Of a stretch of DNA of 64,000 nt, positions 17,779-26,914 are shown piece after piece. A program made the position numbers and the translations under genes. Every line of letters starts with the position of its first letter. The first letter of the stretch is position 1. This DNA is from an uncultured Eubacteriales bacterium (GTDB lineage Bacteria > Bacillota > Clostridia > Oscillospirales > Oscillospiraceae). The stretch spans positions 62,001 to 126,000 of the forward strand of contig URDJ01000001.1 of NCBI GenBank assembly GCA_900546615.1, read 5' to 3'. Below the pieces are notes generated by a model that was not told the origin of the DNA, did not search any database, and was given only the letters and a program-made list of their open reading frames with translations.

Positions 17779-18687
17779 ATGGCAAGACGCCGCAAAAAAG
17801 GCAAAAAGCGCGACGCCGCCGCTGGCATCCTCATCATAGCTGCGGCGCTGCTCGTCCTGCTCGGCTCGGAGCTGGGGTTTATAGACCTCGGCGGCGGCAA
17901 CGTCGACCTCACGGTCACTGCCCTGCCGGATAGCGGCTTGTTCGCCGCGTACATAGACGTCGGGCAGGGCGATTCCGCCTTCCTCGCCTGCGAGGGCGAA
18001 ACCATGCTCATTGACGCCGGCATCAGCTCCGAAGGGGCCACCGTCGTAGACTACCTCAAGTCCCGCGGCGTCACGGAGCTGGACTACGTCGTCTGCACCC
18101 ACGCGCACGAGGACCACTGCGGCGGGCTGGACGAGGTCATCGAGAACTTCGACATCGGCACGCTCTTTGCCCCGTACACTGAATTCGACAGCTCCGGCGC
18201 CTTCACCCGCTTCGAGGACACCGCAGCCGACAGGGGCCTGTACGTCACCATACCGTCCCTCGGCTCGGTATACTCCCTCGGCTCGGCCGAGTTCCAGTTC
18301 GTCGGGCCCGTCGCGGACTGGGACAGCGACCTCAATGACTCCAGCCTCGTCATCAGGGTCGAGTTCGGCGACACCGCCTTCCTCTACACCGGTGATATTT
18401 CCTCCGGCGCGCTCGAGGACTGCGCGCTCCTGGGCGGCTACGACATAAGCTGCAGCGTACTCAAGCTCGGGCATCACGGCAGCTCCAGCTCCACCGACTC
18501 GGGCCTGCTCGACCTCATACGCCCGCAGCTCGCCATCGCCTGCTGCGGAGAGGACAACAGCTACGGCCACCCTCACGAGGAGGTGGTCGGGCTGCTCGAG
18601 GAACGCGGCATCACCCTGCTGCGTACCGACCGCGACGGCACCATCGAGCTGGTGAGCGACGGGGAAACGGTCTCTAGGGCGGCATAG
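17779..18687 (+). CDS. ComEC-like metallo-beta-lactamase-fold hydrolase, membrane-anchored
   Basis: 302-residue protein with a basic N-terminus, one membrane helix (about 14-31) and an extracellular metallo-beta-lactamase domain of the ComEC/Rec2 C-terminal type. YIDVGQGDSAF (58-68) is typical of this group, and HAHEDH (108-113) holds the metal ligands. LYTGDISSGALE, KLGHHGSSSST and SYGHPH follow. Such stand-alone proteins may act on nucleic acid or cell-wall phosphodiesters; the substrate is unknown. The ATG at 17779 was preferred to a GTG seven codons earlier because AAAGGAG lies between them. Confidence 0.85.
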   Translation: MARRRKKGKKRDAAAGILIIAAALLVLLGSELGFIDLGGGNVDLTVTALPDSGLFAAYIDVGQGDSAFLACEGETMLIDAGISSEGATVVDYLKSRGVTELDYVVCTHAHEDHCGGLDEVIENFDIGTLFAPYTEFDSSGAFTRFEDTAADRGLYVTIPSLGSVYSLGSAEFQFVGPVADWDSDLNDSSLVIRVEFGDTAFLYTGDISSGALEDCALLGGYDISCSVLKLGHHGSSSSTDSGLLDLIRPQLAIACCGEDNSYGHPHEEVVGLLEERGITLLRTDRDGTIELVSDGETVSRAA

Positions 18688-18690
18688 AAA

Positions 18691-18725
18691 TAAGGCTCCG
18701 CCGGGCGGCGGAGCCTTATTTTTCT
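18691..18725. terminator. Bidirectional terminator between convergent genes
   Basis: The stem AAGGCTCCGCC/GGCGGAGCCTT has a very short loop, with T residues after it on the plus strand and A residues before it. It can serve both the MBL gene and the convergent EFR1 gene. Confidence 0.82.
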
Positions 18726-19498
18726 CACATGAATAGCTCGGGTTCCCTGCGCTCCTCGCAGACCTTTTTGAGGCTGAGCTTCGCCGCGGCGAGCTTTACC
18801 TTGCCCAGACTGCGCGCGAACTGCGGGCAGACCGCAACACAGCGCATGCAGGTGATGCACTTGTCGTTGTCGGTCTTTGTCGGGTCGGTCCTGGATATGG
18901 CCCCGACGGGACACTCGGCGGCGCAGCGGCCGCATCTCACACAGGATGACTTGCTCACTGCCGGATGCATCGGCACGCCGTCGTATTTGCGGTATTCGCG
19001 ATTGCCGGGCACGATGGCCGTGGGCAGGCTCTCGGGCGAAACGTAGTCCAGCCTGTCGCGCACCCTCTGTGCAAAGTCGTCTATCTTCCTCATGTCCTCG
19101 GCGTCGGGGCGTCCCGCGCCGAACTCCGGGACTATGGAATGCCGCGCGATGAAGGCCGCGGCAGCCATTACCCTGAAGCCGCGCTCCTCCGCCATGGTGC
19201 GCAGCTCGAGCAGCGCGTCCTCAAACGCACGGTTGCCGTACACCGCCACGATGACCGCAGGAGTGCCCTGCGCCGTGACATGGGCAAGCCTCTCCGAGAC
19301 CGGCCAGGGCACGCGCCCTCCGTAGACCGGCACCGCCAGCACGACCAGCTCATCCGGCCCGAAACTCTGCTCCGCCGCCTGTACGGTCACGTCCAGATAC
19401 TCATAGCTCTCGTATGCGCAGGCGGCTATGCGCTCCGCTATCTTTTTGGTGCCGCCGGTCGGCGAAAAGTACAGCGCCGACGCTTTCTTTATTTCCAT
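18725..19498 (-). CDS. EFR1-type flavodoxin/ferredoxin electron-transfer protein
   Basis: 257-residue cytoplasmic redox protein. An N-terminal flavodoxin-like domain with FSPTGGTKKIAE (11-22), the FMN phosphate loop, is joined to a C-terminal ferredoxin domain with two [4Fe-4S] sites: C186/C189/C192/C196 and C214/C217/C220/C224. This is the EFR1 family common in anaerobic Clostridia. Partners are unknown. It starts at ATG behind a GGAGGAGGCGGAG stretch. It forms a single-gene minus unit between two plus-strand units. Confidence 0.9.
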   Translation of the reverse strand: MEIKKASALYFSPTGGTKKIAERIAACAYESYEYLDVTVQAAEQSFGPDELVVLAVPVYGGRVPWPVSERLAHVTAQGTPAVIVAVYGNRAFEDALLELRTMAEERGFRVMAAAAFIARHSIVPEFGAGRPDAEDMRKIDDFAQRVRDRLDYVSPESLPTAIVPGNREYRKYDGVPMHPAVSKSSCVRCGRCAAECPVGAISRTDPTKTDNDKCITCMRCVAVCPQFARSLGKVKLAAAKLSLKKVCEERREPELFM

Positions 19499-19542
19499 TT
19501 CTCCGCCTCCTCCCTTTCGATTTTACAACAGCCTGCCCGCCA

Positions 19543-19571
19543 TTGCAATAGCGGAGAAAATGTGGTACAAT
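19543..19571 (+). promoter_or_regulatory. Sigma-A-type promoter for the FG-GAP lipoprotein gene
   Basis: TTGCAA and TACAAT are separated by 17 bases, 38 bases before the TTG start. The predicted leader carries ACAGGAGG. Confidence 0.65.
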
Positions 19572-19609
19572 TCAGTGTTGCAACAATGCCGTCGTACAGG
19601 AGGTAAGCC

Positions 19610-22600
19610 TTGAAAAAGAGCCTGTCTATTATACTTTGCTGCGCGCTGCTGCTCGGACTTCTCTCGGGCTGCGGCGACATAAAGATCCCCTTCATCGACA
19701 ATGACGACAACAGCGTAAAGCAAAACGAGCTGCCGGCGGCCTCGGTCTCGCTCAGCTCGTCCAACGCCGATGAAAATGAGCTGCGCGTGGCCGTGCTCTA
19801 CGACTCCAGCTCCGGCTCGGGCTACTGGGAAGACTGCTATTCCCGCTTCTGCCAGCCGCTGCTGCTGGGTCTGACGGCCGAGGCGGTGGACGTCTCGGGC
19901 GAATACTCGCTCGAGGGCTACGATATCCTCTACCCGGATGAGAGCATAATGTCCTGCTCGAGGGCGGACGCGCTCAAGGGTGAGATCACATCCTTCGTCG
20001 AGGCCGGCGGCGGGGTGTTCCTCACAAACGGCTTTTACGATTTCTTTGACAAGGACTTCATAGGGGCAAAGAGCTTCCATGAGGTTGAGGACTACCCCTA
20101 CAACATGCAGTATCCCGAGGTCACGGAGGACCTTCAGGAACTGCAGGAGATAACGAAGGACTTCTACACGCTCTATGAGGCATATACGGATTTCCCCGAG
20201 CTGGAGGGCCTTGAGCGCGGCGTGGGCATGAAGCCCTCCACCGCCGTGGCGCTCTGTACAAGGGCCGGCCTCGCGCTCTCGACCGTGAACATGTACGGCG
20301 AGGGCTATGTCTTCTTCGCCTCGGGCCTGCTGCCGAACCCCTACTCAATCAGCGGCACCATGCTCGAAAAGCGGGACGACGACCAGCTCTACCTCTCCGA
20401 CACAGCCATGAGCGCCACCCGGCTGCTCGAGAACGCCTTCGCCGCCTTTTATCAGAAGCGGAACCTGGGCTACGCGGTATGGAGGGTCTACGGCTCCTTC
20501 GGCAACCCGGTCATGAGCTGGGAGCTGCACTTCGAGGAACTGGGCGGCTTTGCGGACGGCTCCGGCGTGGCATTCGCAGAGCTGTGCAGGGAGTATCAGC
20601 AGATACCGTCCTACACCCTCGTGCGCAACAGCTACACCTGGTTCATAAGGGCCGAGACGGTGTCCACGCTGCTCGGAAAGAGCGGAGGCACCCTGAGCTT
20701 TTCCATGGACTACTACGAGAACGCCTACTCCTCCGGGGCGCACGTGGCCGCCGGTGACGAGTGGCTGACCCTCGCAACGATAACAGACGGAGGCAGCTAC
20801 TTTTCCGACTACCCGGAGTACGACCTGAGGGCCTTCCCGGACGTCGGTGACCTCGACGGCGACGGCATGGTCGACCTTGTCTGCGGCTCGGCGGACGGGA
20901 GGATATATTTCTACAAGGGCGAGGGCTACAAGTCCAGGCTGGTGACGCAGGAGGCCATCGGGCTGACTGACGCCGAGGGCCGCGAGCTGTCGGTCTCAAG
21001 CTACTCCGCGCCGGTGCTCTATGATGTGGATTCGGACGGTATACTCGACATAGTTTGCGGCGCGGGCGACGGGAAGATATACCTCTTCCTCGGCCTCGGT
21101 GAGCTGCAGTACCAGCCGATGGGCGCGATAATCGAGACCGGCCTGGAAGGGCAGGTGCTGCCCGACGTGGGCGACCTCGACGGAGACGGCATCATTGACA
21201 TCATCTGCGGCTCGAACGAGGGCAGGCTCCTTGCCTTCTACGGAACGGGCGTCCTTAGCTTCACCGCCTCCGGCAAGGAGATAAGCGTCTTCGGCATCGA
21301 CGGGGACTGGATAGCCCCGAGGATATACGACTTCAGCGGCGACGGCAAGGCCGACCTGCTGCTCGGTACCTTTGACGGCTACATCGCCAAGCTCCTGAGC
21401 GACGGTAAAGGCGGCTATTCCTCCGCCGGCTTCATAGAGCTGGATGAGATGAACTACAAGGGCAATTACTACGCCAAGTTCGGCAACAACTGCGTGCCGG
21501 TCATAGCCGACATAAACGGCGACGGCACGGACGACCTCGTCTGCGGCAGCCTTGAATACGGCAGCTCCTACCCGATAGACAGCGAGTATTTCCCCTATAA
21601 GGCCGAACTCATGGAGCAGATAAAGTATTTCAGGGACAACTATATCTACGTCGGCGCGCACTTCTACACCAACGCCTACGCCTCGGCGGAGCGGGAGGAG
21701 TACGAGCTGGAGCAGCACCTCAAATCCTTGGCGCTTTACGGGGTCGTGTCGAACAAAATAGGCGCGAACCAGCACACCTGGTACACCAGCAGTCTCAGCC
21801 AGACGCAGACCTTCCTCTCCCTCTGGAACGCCGGTTTTTTGTGGAACACGGGCTACGCCGCGCCGGGCGACCTCGACCCCTTCCCGCAGGCAAGCGCAAA
21901 GAATGTCATCAGCCTGCCCTTCTTCCTTACGCAGGACGGCGAATGGACCCTGCTGCTGCAAAACTGCTGCACCCTGCTCTACTCGAGCGAGAGCTGGACG
22001 GATATCTCCGCAAAATACGGCATGCCCATGTGCGTCTACTATCACTGCGATTTCACGGCCCAGGACGACACCGAGGCCATAGCGAGCATCGAGACGGTGC
22101 AGGCCTTCCGCGAGAAGTTCGGCTACAGCTTCGTGATGGAGAACCAGGTGGCGAGCGCTGCTGCGGCGGCGATAAACCAGTCGCTCGACGTGGTCGGCAA
22201 CAGCGAGGAGCGCTTCGACATCGAACTGGTCAGCTCGGGCATTACGAACACCTTCCCGCTCTACTCCGGCGACTATCAGGTCTCAACGGGCGTGCGGGTG
22301 AGCCTCGGCGAGGCGCTGGCCGATAAGGATATCAGGACCGACGCCGACGTCTGGCACAGGGACGGGAACGAACTGTATGTCTCGACGAACCGGCCCGTGA
22401 GGGTCTACGAGGCGCTTGAGTCCGAGCCGGAGGCCGCGGCGGAGCACCTGACGAAGATAAACCTGCCTGCGACGGTATCAACGCACGAGGGCGGGGCCTC
22501 CGTAGGCTTCCGCGATGGCGGCTACATGGAGGTCGAGACCTCCGTGGCCGCGACAACTGAGTCAGAGGGCTGGACGGTGACACAGCTCGAGAGCGGCGGC

Positions 22601-22657
22601 ACGAGATTTTCCAAATACGGCGCTGCAAGTGCGCTTATCATAAGCTACGGGAAGTGA
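19610..22657 (+). CDS. Large FG-GAP/VCBS-repeat lipoprotein with flanking enzyme-like domains
   Basis: 1015-residue exported lipoprotein: signal peptide, then LLSGC lipobox. Residues about 55-330 resemble a glutamine-amidotransferase-like alpha/beta fold (AVLYDSSSGSGYW, then FVEAGGGVFLTNGFYDFF). Residues 400-650 hold five FG-GAP/VCBS units with calcium-type loops: DLDGDGMVD, DVDSDGILD, DLDGDGIID, DFSGDGKAD and DINGDGTDD. Residues 670-870 (VGAHFYTNAYASAE, MPMCVYYHCDFTAQ) look like a polysaccharide-deacetylase or glycosidase TIM-type domain. The architecture suggests a surface carbohydrate or cell-wall protein, possibly DUF2194-like. The start is TTG behind AGGAGG. Domain calls outside the repeats are tentative. 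Confidence 0.7.
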   Translation: MKKSLSIILCCALLLGLLSGCGDIKIPFIDNDDNSVKQNELPAASVSLSSSNADENELRVAVLYDSSSGSGYWEDCYSRFCQPLLLGLTAEAVDVSGEYSLEGYDILYPDESIMSCSRADALKGEITSFVEAGGGVFLTNGFYDFFDKDFIGAKSFHEVEDYPYNMQYPEVTEDLQELQEITKDFYTLYEAYTDFPELEGLERGVGMKPSTAVALCTRAGLALSTVNMYGEGYVFFASGLLPNPYSISGTMLEKRDDDQLYLSDTAMSATRLLENAFAAFYQKRNLGYAVWRVYGSFGNPVMSWELHFEELGGFADGSGVAFAELCREYQQIPSYTLVRNSYTWFIRAETVSTLLGKSGGTLSFSMDYYENAYSSGAHVAAGDEWLTLATITDGGSYFSDYPEYDLRAFPDVGDLDGDGMVDLVCGSADGRIYFYKGEGYKSRLVTQEAIGLTDAEGRELSVSSYSAPVLYDVDSDGILDIVCGAGDGKIYLFLGLGELQYQPMGAIIETGLEGQVLPDVGDLDGDGIIDIICGSNEGRLLAFYGTGVLSFTASGKEISVFGIDGDWIAPRIYDFSGDGKADLLLGTFDGYIAKLLSDGKGGYSSAGFIELDEMNYKGNYYAKFGNNCVPVIADINGDGTDDLVCGSLEYGSSYPIDSEYFPYKAELMEQIKYFRDNYIYVGAHFYTNAYASAEREEYELEQHLKSLALYGVVSNKIGANQHTWYTSSLSQTQTFLSLWNAGFLWNTGYAAPGDLDPFPQASAKNVISLPFFLTQDGEWTLLLQNCCTLLYSSESWTDISAKYGMPMCVYYHCDFTAQDDTEAIASIETVQAFREKFGYSFVMENQVASAAAAAINQSLDVVGNSEERFDIELVSSGITNTFPLYSGDYQVSTGVRVSLGEALADKDIRTDADVWHRDGNELYVSTNRPVRVYEALESEPEAAAEHLTKINLPATVSTHEGGASVGFRDGGYMEVETSVAATTESEGWTVTQLESGGTRFSKYGAASALIISYGK

Positions 22658-22661
22658 GAGC

Positions 22662-24173
22662 ATGAATTCAGCGGTGTGCCTGCTGGAGCGGGCGGCCGGG
22701 CTGTGGCCCGGGAATACGGCGGTGACGGACGATGGCGGCAGTCTGAGCTACGCCGAGCTGAGAACAAGGTCGCGCAGAGCCGCGTCCGGCCTCATGAAAA
22801 GGAGCGCAGGCAGCGCCCCGGTCATGGTCTGGCTGCCCAAGAGCATTGACATGCTGACGGGCTTCAACGCGGCGATGTACGCGGGCAGGCCCTACGTTCC
22901 GACGGACGCGGCGGCGCCTGTTGAGCGGCTGCGGAAGATCATATCGAACCTCGGGCCTTCGGCGATCGTCACGAACAGCGAGCTGGCGGCGAAACTGGAG
23001 GGCGTGGATACCGGCGCGCCCGTGCTGCTCATAGACGAGCTGGCACAGGAGCCGGAGGACGCGGCGGCCGTGGATGAGGCCGTGGCGGGCGTCACGGATT
23101 CGGAGCCGGTGTACGTCATGTATACCTCAGGCTCCACGGGCGAGCCGAAAGGCGTGACAATACCACACAGGGGCGTGCTGCTCTTTGCACGCTGGGCCGA
23201 GGAGACCTTCGGCTGGACGGATAAAACGGTCATCGCAAACCAGGCTCCGCTCTACTTCGACGTGTCGGTCATGGACGTGTACGGCGCGATGCGATGCGGC
23301 GGCCGGCTCATCCTGACGCCGGAGGTGCTGTTCCGCTTCCCGGTGAAGCTGCCGGAGTTCCTTCGCGAGAACGGCGTCACATCTATTTACTGGGTGCCGA
23401 CGGTGATGATAAACATAGCCAACTCCGGCGTGCTGGACACGGTGGAGCTGTCGGAGCTGCGGAGCGTCGCCTTCGCGGGCGAGGTCATGCCGAATTTGCA
23501 GCTGAACGTGTGGCGGCGCGCGCTGCCCGGGCGCATATTTGCGAACCTTTACGGGCCGACGGAGACGGACGTCTGCACGGCCTATGTGGTGGACCGGGAG
23601 TTTGCGGACTCGGAGCCGCTGCCCATCGGGAAACCGCTGCCGAACATGCGGGTGCTGCTGCTGGGCGCGGACGGCAAGCCGGTGAAACAAGGCGAGACGG
23701 GCGAGATCTGCGTCGCGGGCTCGGGCGTGAACATTGGCTACTGGAACAAGCCGGAGCTGACTGAGCGGGCCTTCCATGTGAATCCCGAGGGCCTGCCCTA
23801 TGCCCCGAGGTACTACCGCACGGGCGACCTCGGCTGGTACAATGAGCGGGGCGAGCTGATGTTCGCCGGCCGCCGCGACGGTCAGATAAAACTCCGCGGC
23901 AACCGCATCGAGCTGGGCGAGATCGAGAACGCGGCGAGATGTGTGGAAGGCACTGAAAATGTCTGCGCGCTGTTCGACGCCGAGCGACAGGAGATCGTGC
24001 TGTTCGTGGAGACGAAGGGCACGCTGCCCATGCGACAGTATAACCGCGAGCTGAAAAAGTACATCCCCGCCTACATGCTGCCCCACCGGATGATAACGTT
24101 GGAGAAGCTCCCGCACAACGCCAACGACAAAATAGACCGCGTCGCGCTGAAAAAGCTGCTTGCGGAGCAATAA
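22662..24173 (+). CDS. Stand-alone amino-acid adenylation enzyme (DltA-like)
   Basis: 503-residue member of the ANL superfamily with all adenylation core motifs: A3 YVMYTSGSTGEPKGV (about 148-162), A4 YFDVSVMDVYG with the carboxylate/amine-binding aspartate, A5 NLYGPTETD, A7 YRTGDLGWYN, A8 GRRDGQIKLRGNRIELGEIE and A10 PHNANDKIDRVAL with the catalytic lysine. The A4 region is like D-alanine ligase DltA. No carrier protein, condensation or dltBCD gene is nearby. It starts four bases after the FG-GAP lipoprotein gene, so the pair are co-expressed. Activated substrate and acceptor are unknown. Confidence 0.82.
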   Translation: MNSAVCLLERAAGLWPGNTAVTDDGGSLSYAELRTRSRRAASGLMKRSAGSAPVMVWLPKSIDMLTGFNAAMYAGRPYVPTDAAAPVERLRKIISNLGPSAIVTNSELAAKLEGVDTGAPVLLIDELAQEPEDAAAVDEAVAGVTDSEPVYVMYTSGSTGEPKGVTIPHRGVLLFARWAEETFGWTDKTVIANQAPLYFDVSVMDVYGAMRCGGRLILTPEVLFRFPVKLPEFLRENGVTSIYWVPTVMINIANSGVLDTVELSELRSVAFAGEVMPNLQLNVWRRALPGRIFANLYGPTETDVCTAYVVDREFADSEPLPIGKPLPNMRVLLLGADGKPVKQGETGEICVAGSGVNIGYWNKPELTERAFHVNPEGLPYAPRYYRTGDLGWYNERGELMFAGRRDGQIKLRGNRIELGEIENAARCVEGTENVCALFDAERQEIVLFVETKGTLPMRQYNRELKKYIPAYMLPHRMITLEKLPHNANDKIDRVALKKLLAEQ

Positions 24174-24339
24174 ACCCAGTCTATTCCTTATATTCAGACA
24201 TGCGGGATAGAGCCGCCAAAGAATGATTCTTTTACGGCTTGCGCCCCTTGGCAGATGTTCCGGCCAACGTTTGGGCGTGGTGAGGTATCTGCGTTTGATT
24301 ATACAAGGCAGGCCGATTTAACGAAAAGCATAAAAAGCA
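24174..24339. other. Non-coding stretch before the palindromic element
   Basis: After the adenylation gene I see no ribosome site, convincing frame or terminator up to 24339. Short open frames here have no codon bias like their neighbours. Confidence 0.5.
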
Positions 24340-24582
24340 GCCGCCCATCCGGGCGGCTTCAGCTTGTCGAAGAAGGCTTTGCCTTCTTCGACAAAAGGGA
24401 TAGCGCTGCGCTCCGCGCCTCGGTTGTCCGCCAAAGGCGGACAATTCGACACTCCGCTCCGCGAGAAGTATTTTCGGCGACGTACACGCCGCCGCCGAAA
24501 ATGATTGAATTTTATTTCGCGGCTGCGGCCGCGAAACTCTGCGAGGCTTTTTCGACAGACTGAAGCCGCCCATCCGGGCGGC
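24340..24582. mobile_element. MITE-like element made of six consecutive hairpins
   Basis: The element is bounded by imperfect terminal inverted repeats of about 38 bases (24340-24377 and 24543-24582), each with its own GCCGCCC/GGGCGGC palindrome at the outer end. Between them are four more perfect or near-perfect hairpins: 24364-24394 (14-bp arms, TTT loop), 24424-24444 (9-bp arms, AAA loop), 24470-24502 (10-bp arms) and 24515-24536 (9-bp arms). No transposase frame is present and no target duplication is obvious. The right-end palindrome followed by TTTTATT may also terminate transcription. A non-autonomous repeat or REP-like element is the best reading. Confidence 0.6.
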
Positions 24583-24810
24583 TTTTATTACAAATATTAC
24601 CTTGCGTCTTCTATGCGGCAAAACGACTGCATCTCAGTCCGCAGGCTTTGATTTTTGAGGGACGGCGCCCTGCCGGCAGCAGCGTGGCTAACAGGTAGTG
24701 CAAGGACATGGGTCACAGTTTTGACTGCTGTATTATAACGGAAACTGTCGTCTATGTGTCTTCCCTGTCAGTTGCCGGTGCCGCTTCTCCATACAACGTG
24801 GGCCGGCCGC
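24583..24810. other. Non-coding stretch after the palindromic element
   Basis: It lies between the element and the end of the YbaK-type gene. No gene, RNA motif or clear terminator was recognised. Confidence 0.45.
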
Positions 24811-25362
24811 TCACTCGATCCCGACGAGGTGCACGGTGGTCATCTCGTGTCTGACTGCCGGGAGGAAGATGCCGGTCAATTCTTTTGTCAGGAGCTTCAG
24901 GCTGGAGGTGTTGATACAGGGATGGCAGCCGAAGTACTCCTCCTTGAGCACGTCCTCGTCGACCAGCAGCCTGACCCTGTTTTCCGGGTCGTTCATAAGG
25001 CCCATCACCGAGACCGAGCCGGGGCTGACGCCCAGCAGTTCCTCCATCTCCTCCGCCGAACCGAAGGAGAGCCTTGAGGAGTTTATCTGCGACGACAGCT
25101 CCTTCGTCTTGAAGGGCTTGTCCCCGGGCATCAGCAGCAGGTAAAAGCTGGTCCTCTGCCGGTTGCAGAGAAACAGGTTCTTGCAGATGAGCACCCCAAG
25201 CACCGCATCCACCGCATTGCAGGCCTCCATATTGCCTGCCGGCATGTCCGCGTGGTCCGTGCGCCAATAGGTCATGCCCAGCCTGTCCAGCAGGTCATAT
25301 GTACGTATCTCGCGCTCAAGCCTCCCGCTCACGTCGGCCGGCCTTCCTTTGTATAATTCCAT
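24811..25362 (-). CDS. YbaK/ProX-type aminoacyl-tRNA deacylase (PrdX/ProXp-ala-like)
   Basis: 183-residue protein homologous to the editing (INS) domain of prolyl-tRNA synthetase, expected to hydrolyse mischarged Ala-tRNA(Pro) or a similar species in the cytoplasm. It has family features: YWRTDHADMPAGN, NLFLCNRQRTSFYLLLMPG, a KELSSQINSSRLSF segment with the substrate lysine region, GSVSVMGLMNDPENRV and FGCHPCINTSSLKL. ATG start 33 bases after the PAP2 gene, so it is probably the last gene of the mntP-PAP2-yba run. Exact tRNA specificity cannot be read from sequence. Confidence 0.85.
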   Translation of the reverse strand: MELYKGRPADVSGRLEREIRTYDLLDRLGMTYWRTDHADMPAGNMEACNAVDAVLGVLICKNLFLCNRQRTSFYLLLMPGDKPFKTKELSSQINSSRLSFGSAEEMEELLGVSPGSVSVMGLMNDPENRVRLLVDEDVLKEEYFGCHPCINTSSLKLLTKELTGIFLPAVRHEMTTVHLVGIE

Positions 25363-25395
25363 GTCTCTGCCTCCGAAAAATGATGCGGCGCCGCG

Positions 25396-26325
25396 TCAGG
25401 AGGTGCTCTGCGCCTTCGCGCCCAGCCTCGAGAGCCGGCGGAAGGTCATGGGCCACACGGCCGCCGCAAAAAGCACCACGAGAAAATAACGCGCGGCGTC
25501 GGCCGCCCCGCCCTCGCCCAGTATGGCGTACAGCGGGGCCTTCAGCGCGACCCGAATGCCCACCACCAGCGCCAGGCCTGCGACCAGCTTGATCGCCTGG
25601 CCCGCCAGCGGCGCGCGGGTCTCAAAGTGTGTGTATCTCTGATCCAGCCAGTACGACAGCAGCATCGCCGAGGCCGCGCCCAGCAGCTTATAGCCGTTCT
25701 CGCGCCCGGAGGCCAGATTCGTCTGGTCGATGTCCGCCGGGAAACGCCAGAGTTCGGCGTAGCAGAGGTAGGCGACGGTGATGACGATCATGCCACCGAT
25801 GACGGCGTACATCCTGCGCGGGTGCGCCTCGATATCCCTTAACAGCGGATAGAGCGCCAGCATCAGCACAAGGCCCATGACGAAGGCAACGCCCACGTCG
25901 AGCGGCGTGTGCACCCCGAGATACATCCGCGAAAAGCCGATGAGCACGACTATTGCAAAGCAGAGCACGCGCCAGCCTCGCTTTGCCCACATGCCGAGGC
26001 AGCCGAAGGAGGAGCAGGCGTTCTGCGTATGACCGCTCGGGAAGGAATAGCCCGTCGCCCCGGCGCACGCCGACTCGACGATGGTGAAGTCCGGGTCGAG
26101 CACCCAGGGCCGGGGGATGCGGAAGCAGAGCTTCAAAAACTGGTTGGCGATGGTGCCGACGAAGCCGGTGGTGAGGATGTAGAAGCCCAGGCCCTTGCTG
26201 ATGCACCAGTAGACGGCAATGGCCAGGGCCATATAAACTGTCTCGCCGCCCAGCTCGGTGATGAGGCTGAACAACGTGTCCAAAGCGGGGCAGCGTATGC
26301 CCTCTAGCAGGTAGAGAAATTGCAT
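25396..26325 (-). CDS. PAP2-family membrane phosphatase
   Basis: 309-residue integral membrane protein with about seven hydrophobic helices and the three lipid-phosphatase motifs: K65...RPW (KLCFRIPRP), SFPSGHTQ (PSGH 96-99) and SRMYLGVHTPLDV (132-144, with histidine nucleophile or acid). Likely substrates are phosphatidate, undecaprenyl pyrophosphate or similar lipid phosphates, acted on at the outer membrane face. ATG 26325 was chosen because GGGAGG lies just upstream and the family begins here; an upstream in-frame ATG would add 57 low-complexity residues inside mntP. It starts 14 bases after mntP. Confidence 0.88.
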   Translation of the reverse strand: MQFLYLLEGIRCPALDTLFSLITELGGETVYMALAIAVYWCISKGLGFYILTTGFVGTIANQFLKLCFRIPRPWVLDPDFTIVESACAGATGYSFPSGHTQNACSSFGCLGMWAKRGWRVLCFAIVVLIGFSRMYLGVHTPLDVGVAFVMGLVLMLALYPLLRDIEAHPRRMYAVIGGMIVITVAYLCYAELWRFPADIDQTNLASGRENGYKLLGAASAMLLSYWLDQRYTHFETRAPLAGQAIKLVAGLALVVGIRVALKAPLYAILGEGGAADAARYFLVVLFAAAVWPMTFRRLSRLGAKAQSTS

Positions 26326-26339
26326 TTTGACCTCCCTTG

Positions 26340-26891
26340 TCAGGCAAGACCCTCGATGAGAAGCTTTATGCCGATGCCGCAGAGCACCACTCCGCCGAGG
26401 ATACCCGAGGTCTTGCATGAGACGCCGGGTATTTTCCCGCCGACCATACCGCCGAGGAAACAGAGTACGAAGGTGGTGCAGCCTATGAGCAGACATGAGG
26501 GCAGCAGCGAGACTCCCTCCATGAACGCGAAGGACAGCCCAACTGCAAGCGCGTCAAGGCTCGTGGCAACGGCCATAACAAGCAGCTGCGAGTGCTTCAG
26601 CTGAGTACATACGGCCTTGTCGCCGCCCTTTATCGCCTCAACGAGCATCTTTACGCCGACGAAGGCCAGCAGGAAAAAGCTGATGTAGGGCGCCCAGGCG
26701 CTCACGAGGCCGCTGACCGTGCTGCCGAGCAGATAACCTATGAGCGGCATGAGGAACTGGAAACCGCCGAAATAAAGCCCCAGAAGACATGCGTGCTTCG
26801 GGCCGAAGCCCTTGACGGTGAGGCCGCTGGTGACGGAAACGGCGAAGGCGTCCATTGACAGCCCGACGCCGATGAGTAAAATAGAAAGCAT
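26340..26891 (-). CDS. mntP: Manganese efflux pump MntP
   Basis: 183-residue membrane protein of the MntP/DUF204 family that exports Mn(II). It has six predicted helices in two repeats. The paired motifs GLSMDAFAVS (D14) and ATSLDALAVG (D113) hold the essential aspartates, and GGMVGGKIPG is also conserved. ATG 26891 has a GGAG site 8 bases upstream; a longer in-frame start would place unrelated residues before the first helix. It is the first gene of a minus run with PAP2 and the YbaK protein, 23 bases from the divergent tadA. No yybP-ykoY riboswitch fits in that gap. Confidence 0.92.
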   Translation of the reverse strand: MLSILLIGVGLSMDAFAVSVTSGLTVKGFGPKHACLLGLYFGGFQFLMPLIGYLLGSTVSGLVSAWAPYISFFLLAFVGVKMLVEAIKGGDKAVCTQLKHSQLLVMAVATSLDALAVGLSFAFMEGVSLLPSCLLIGCTTFVLCFLGGMVGGKIPGVSCKTSGILGGVVLCGIGIKLLIEGLA

Positions 26892-26914
26892 AAGAACACT
26901 CCAGGGGTGGTGTA

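Noticed and set aside
24232..24621. A 129-codon minus-strand frame
   Set aside because: It is translated from the palindromic element (repeated AARMGG segments), with no ribosome site; not a gene.
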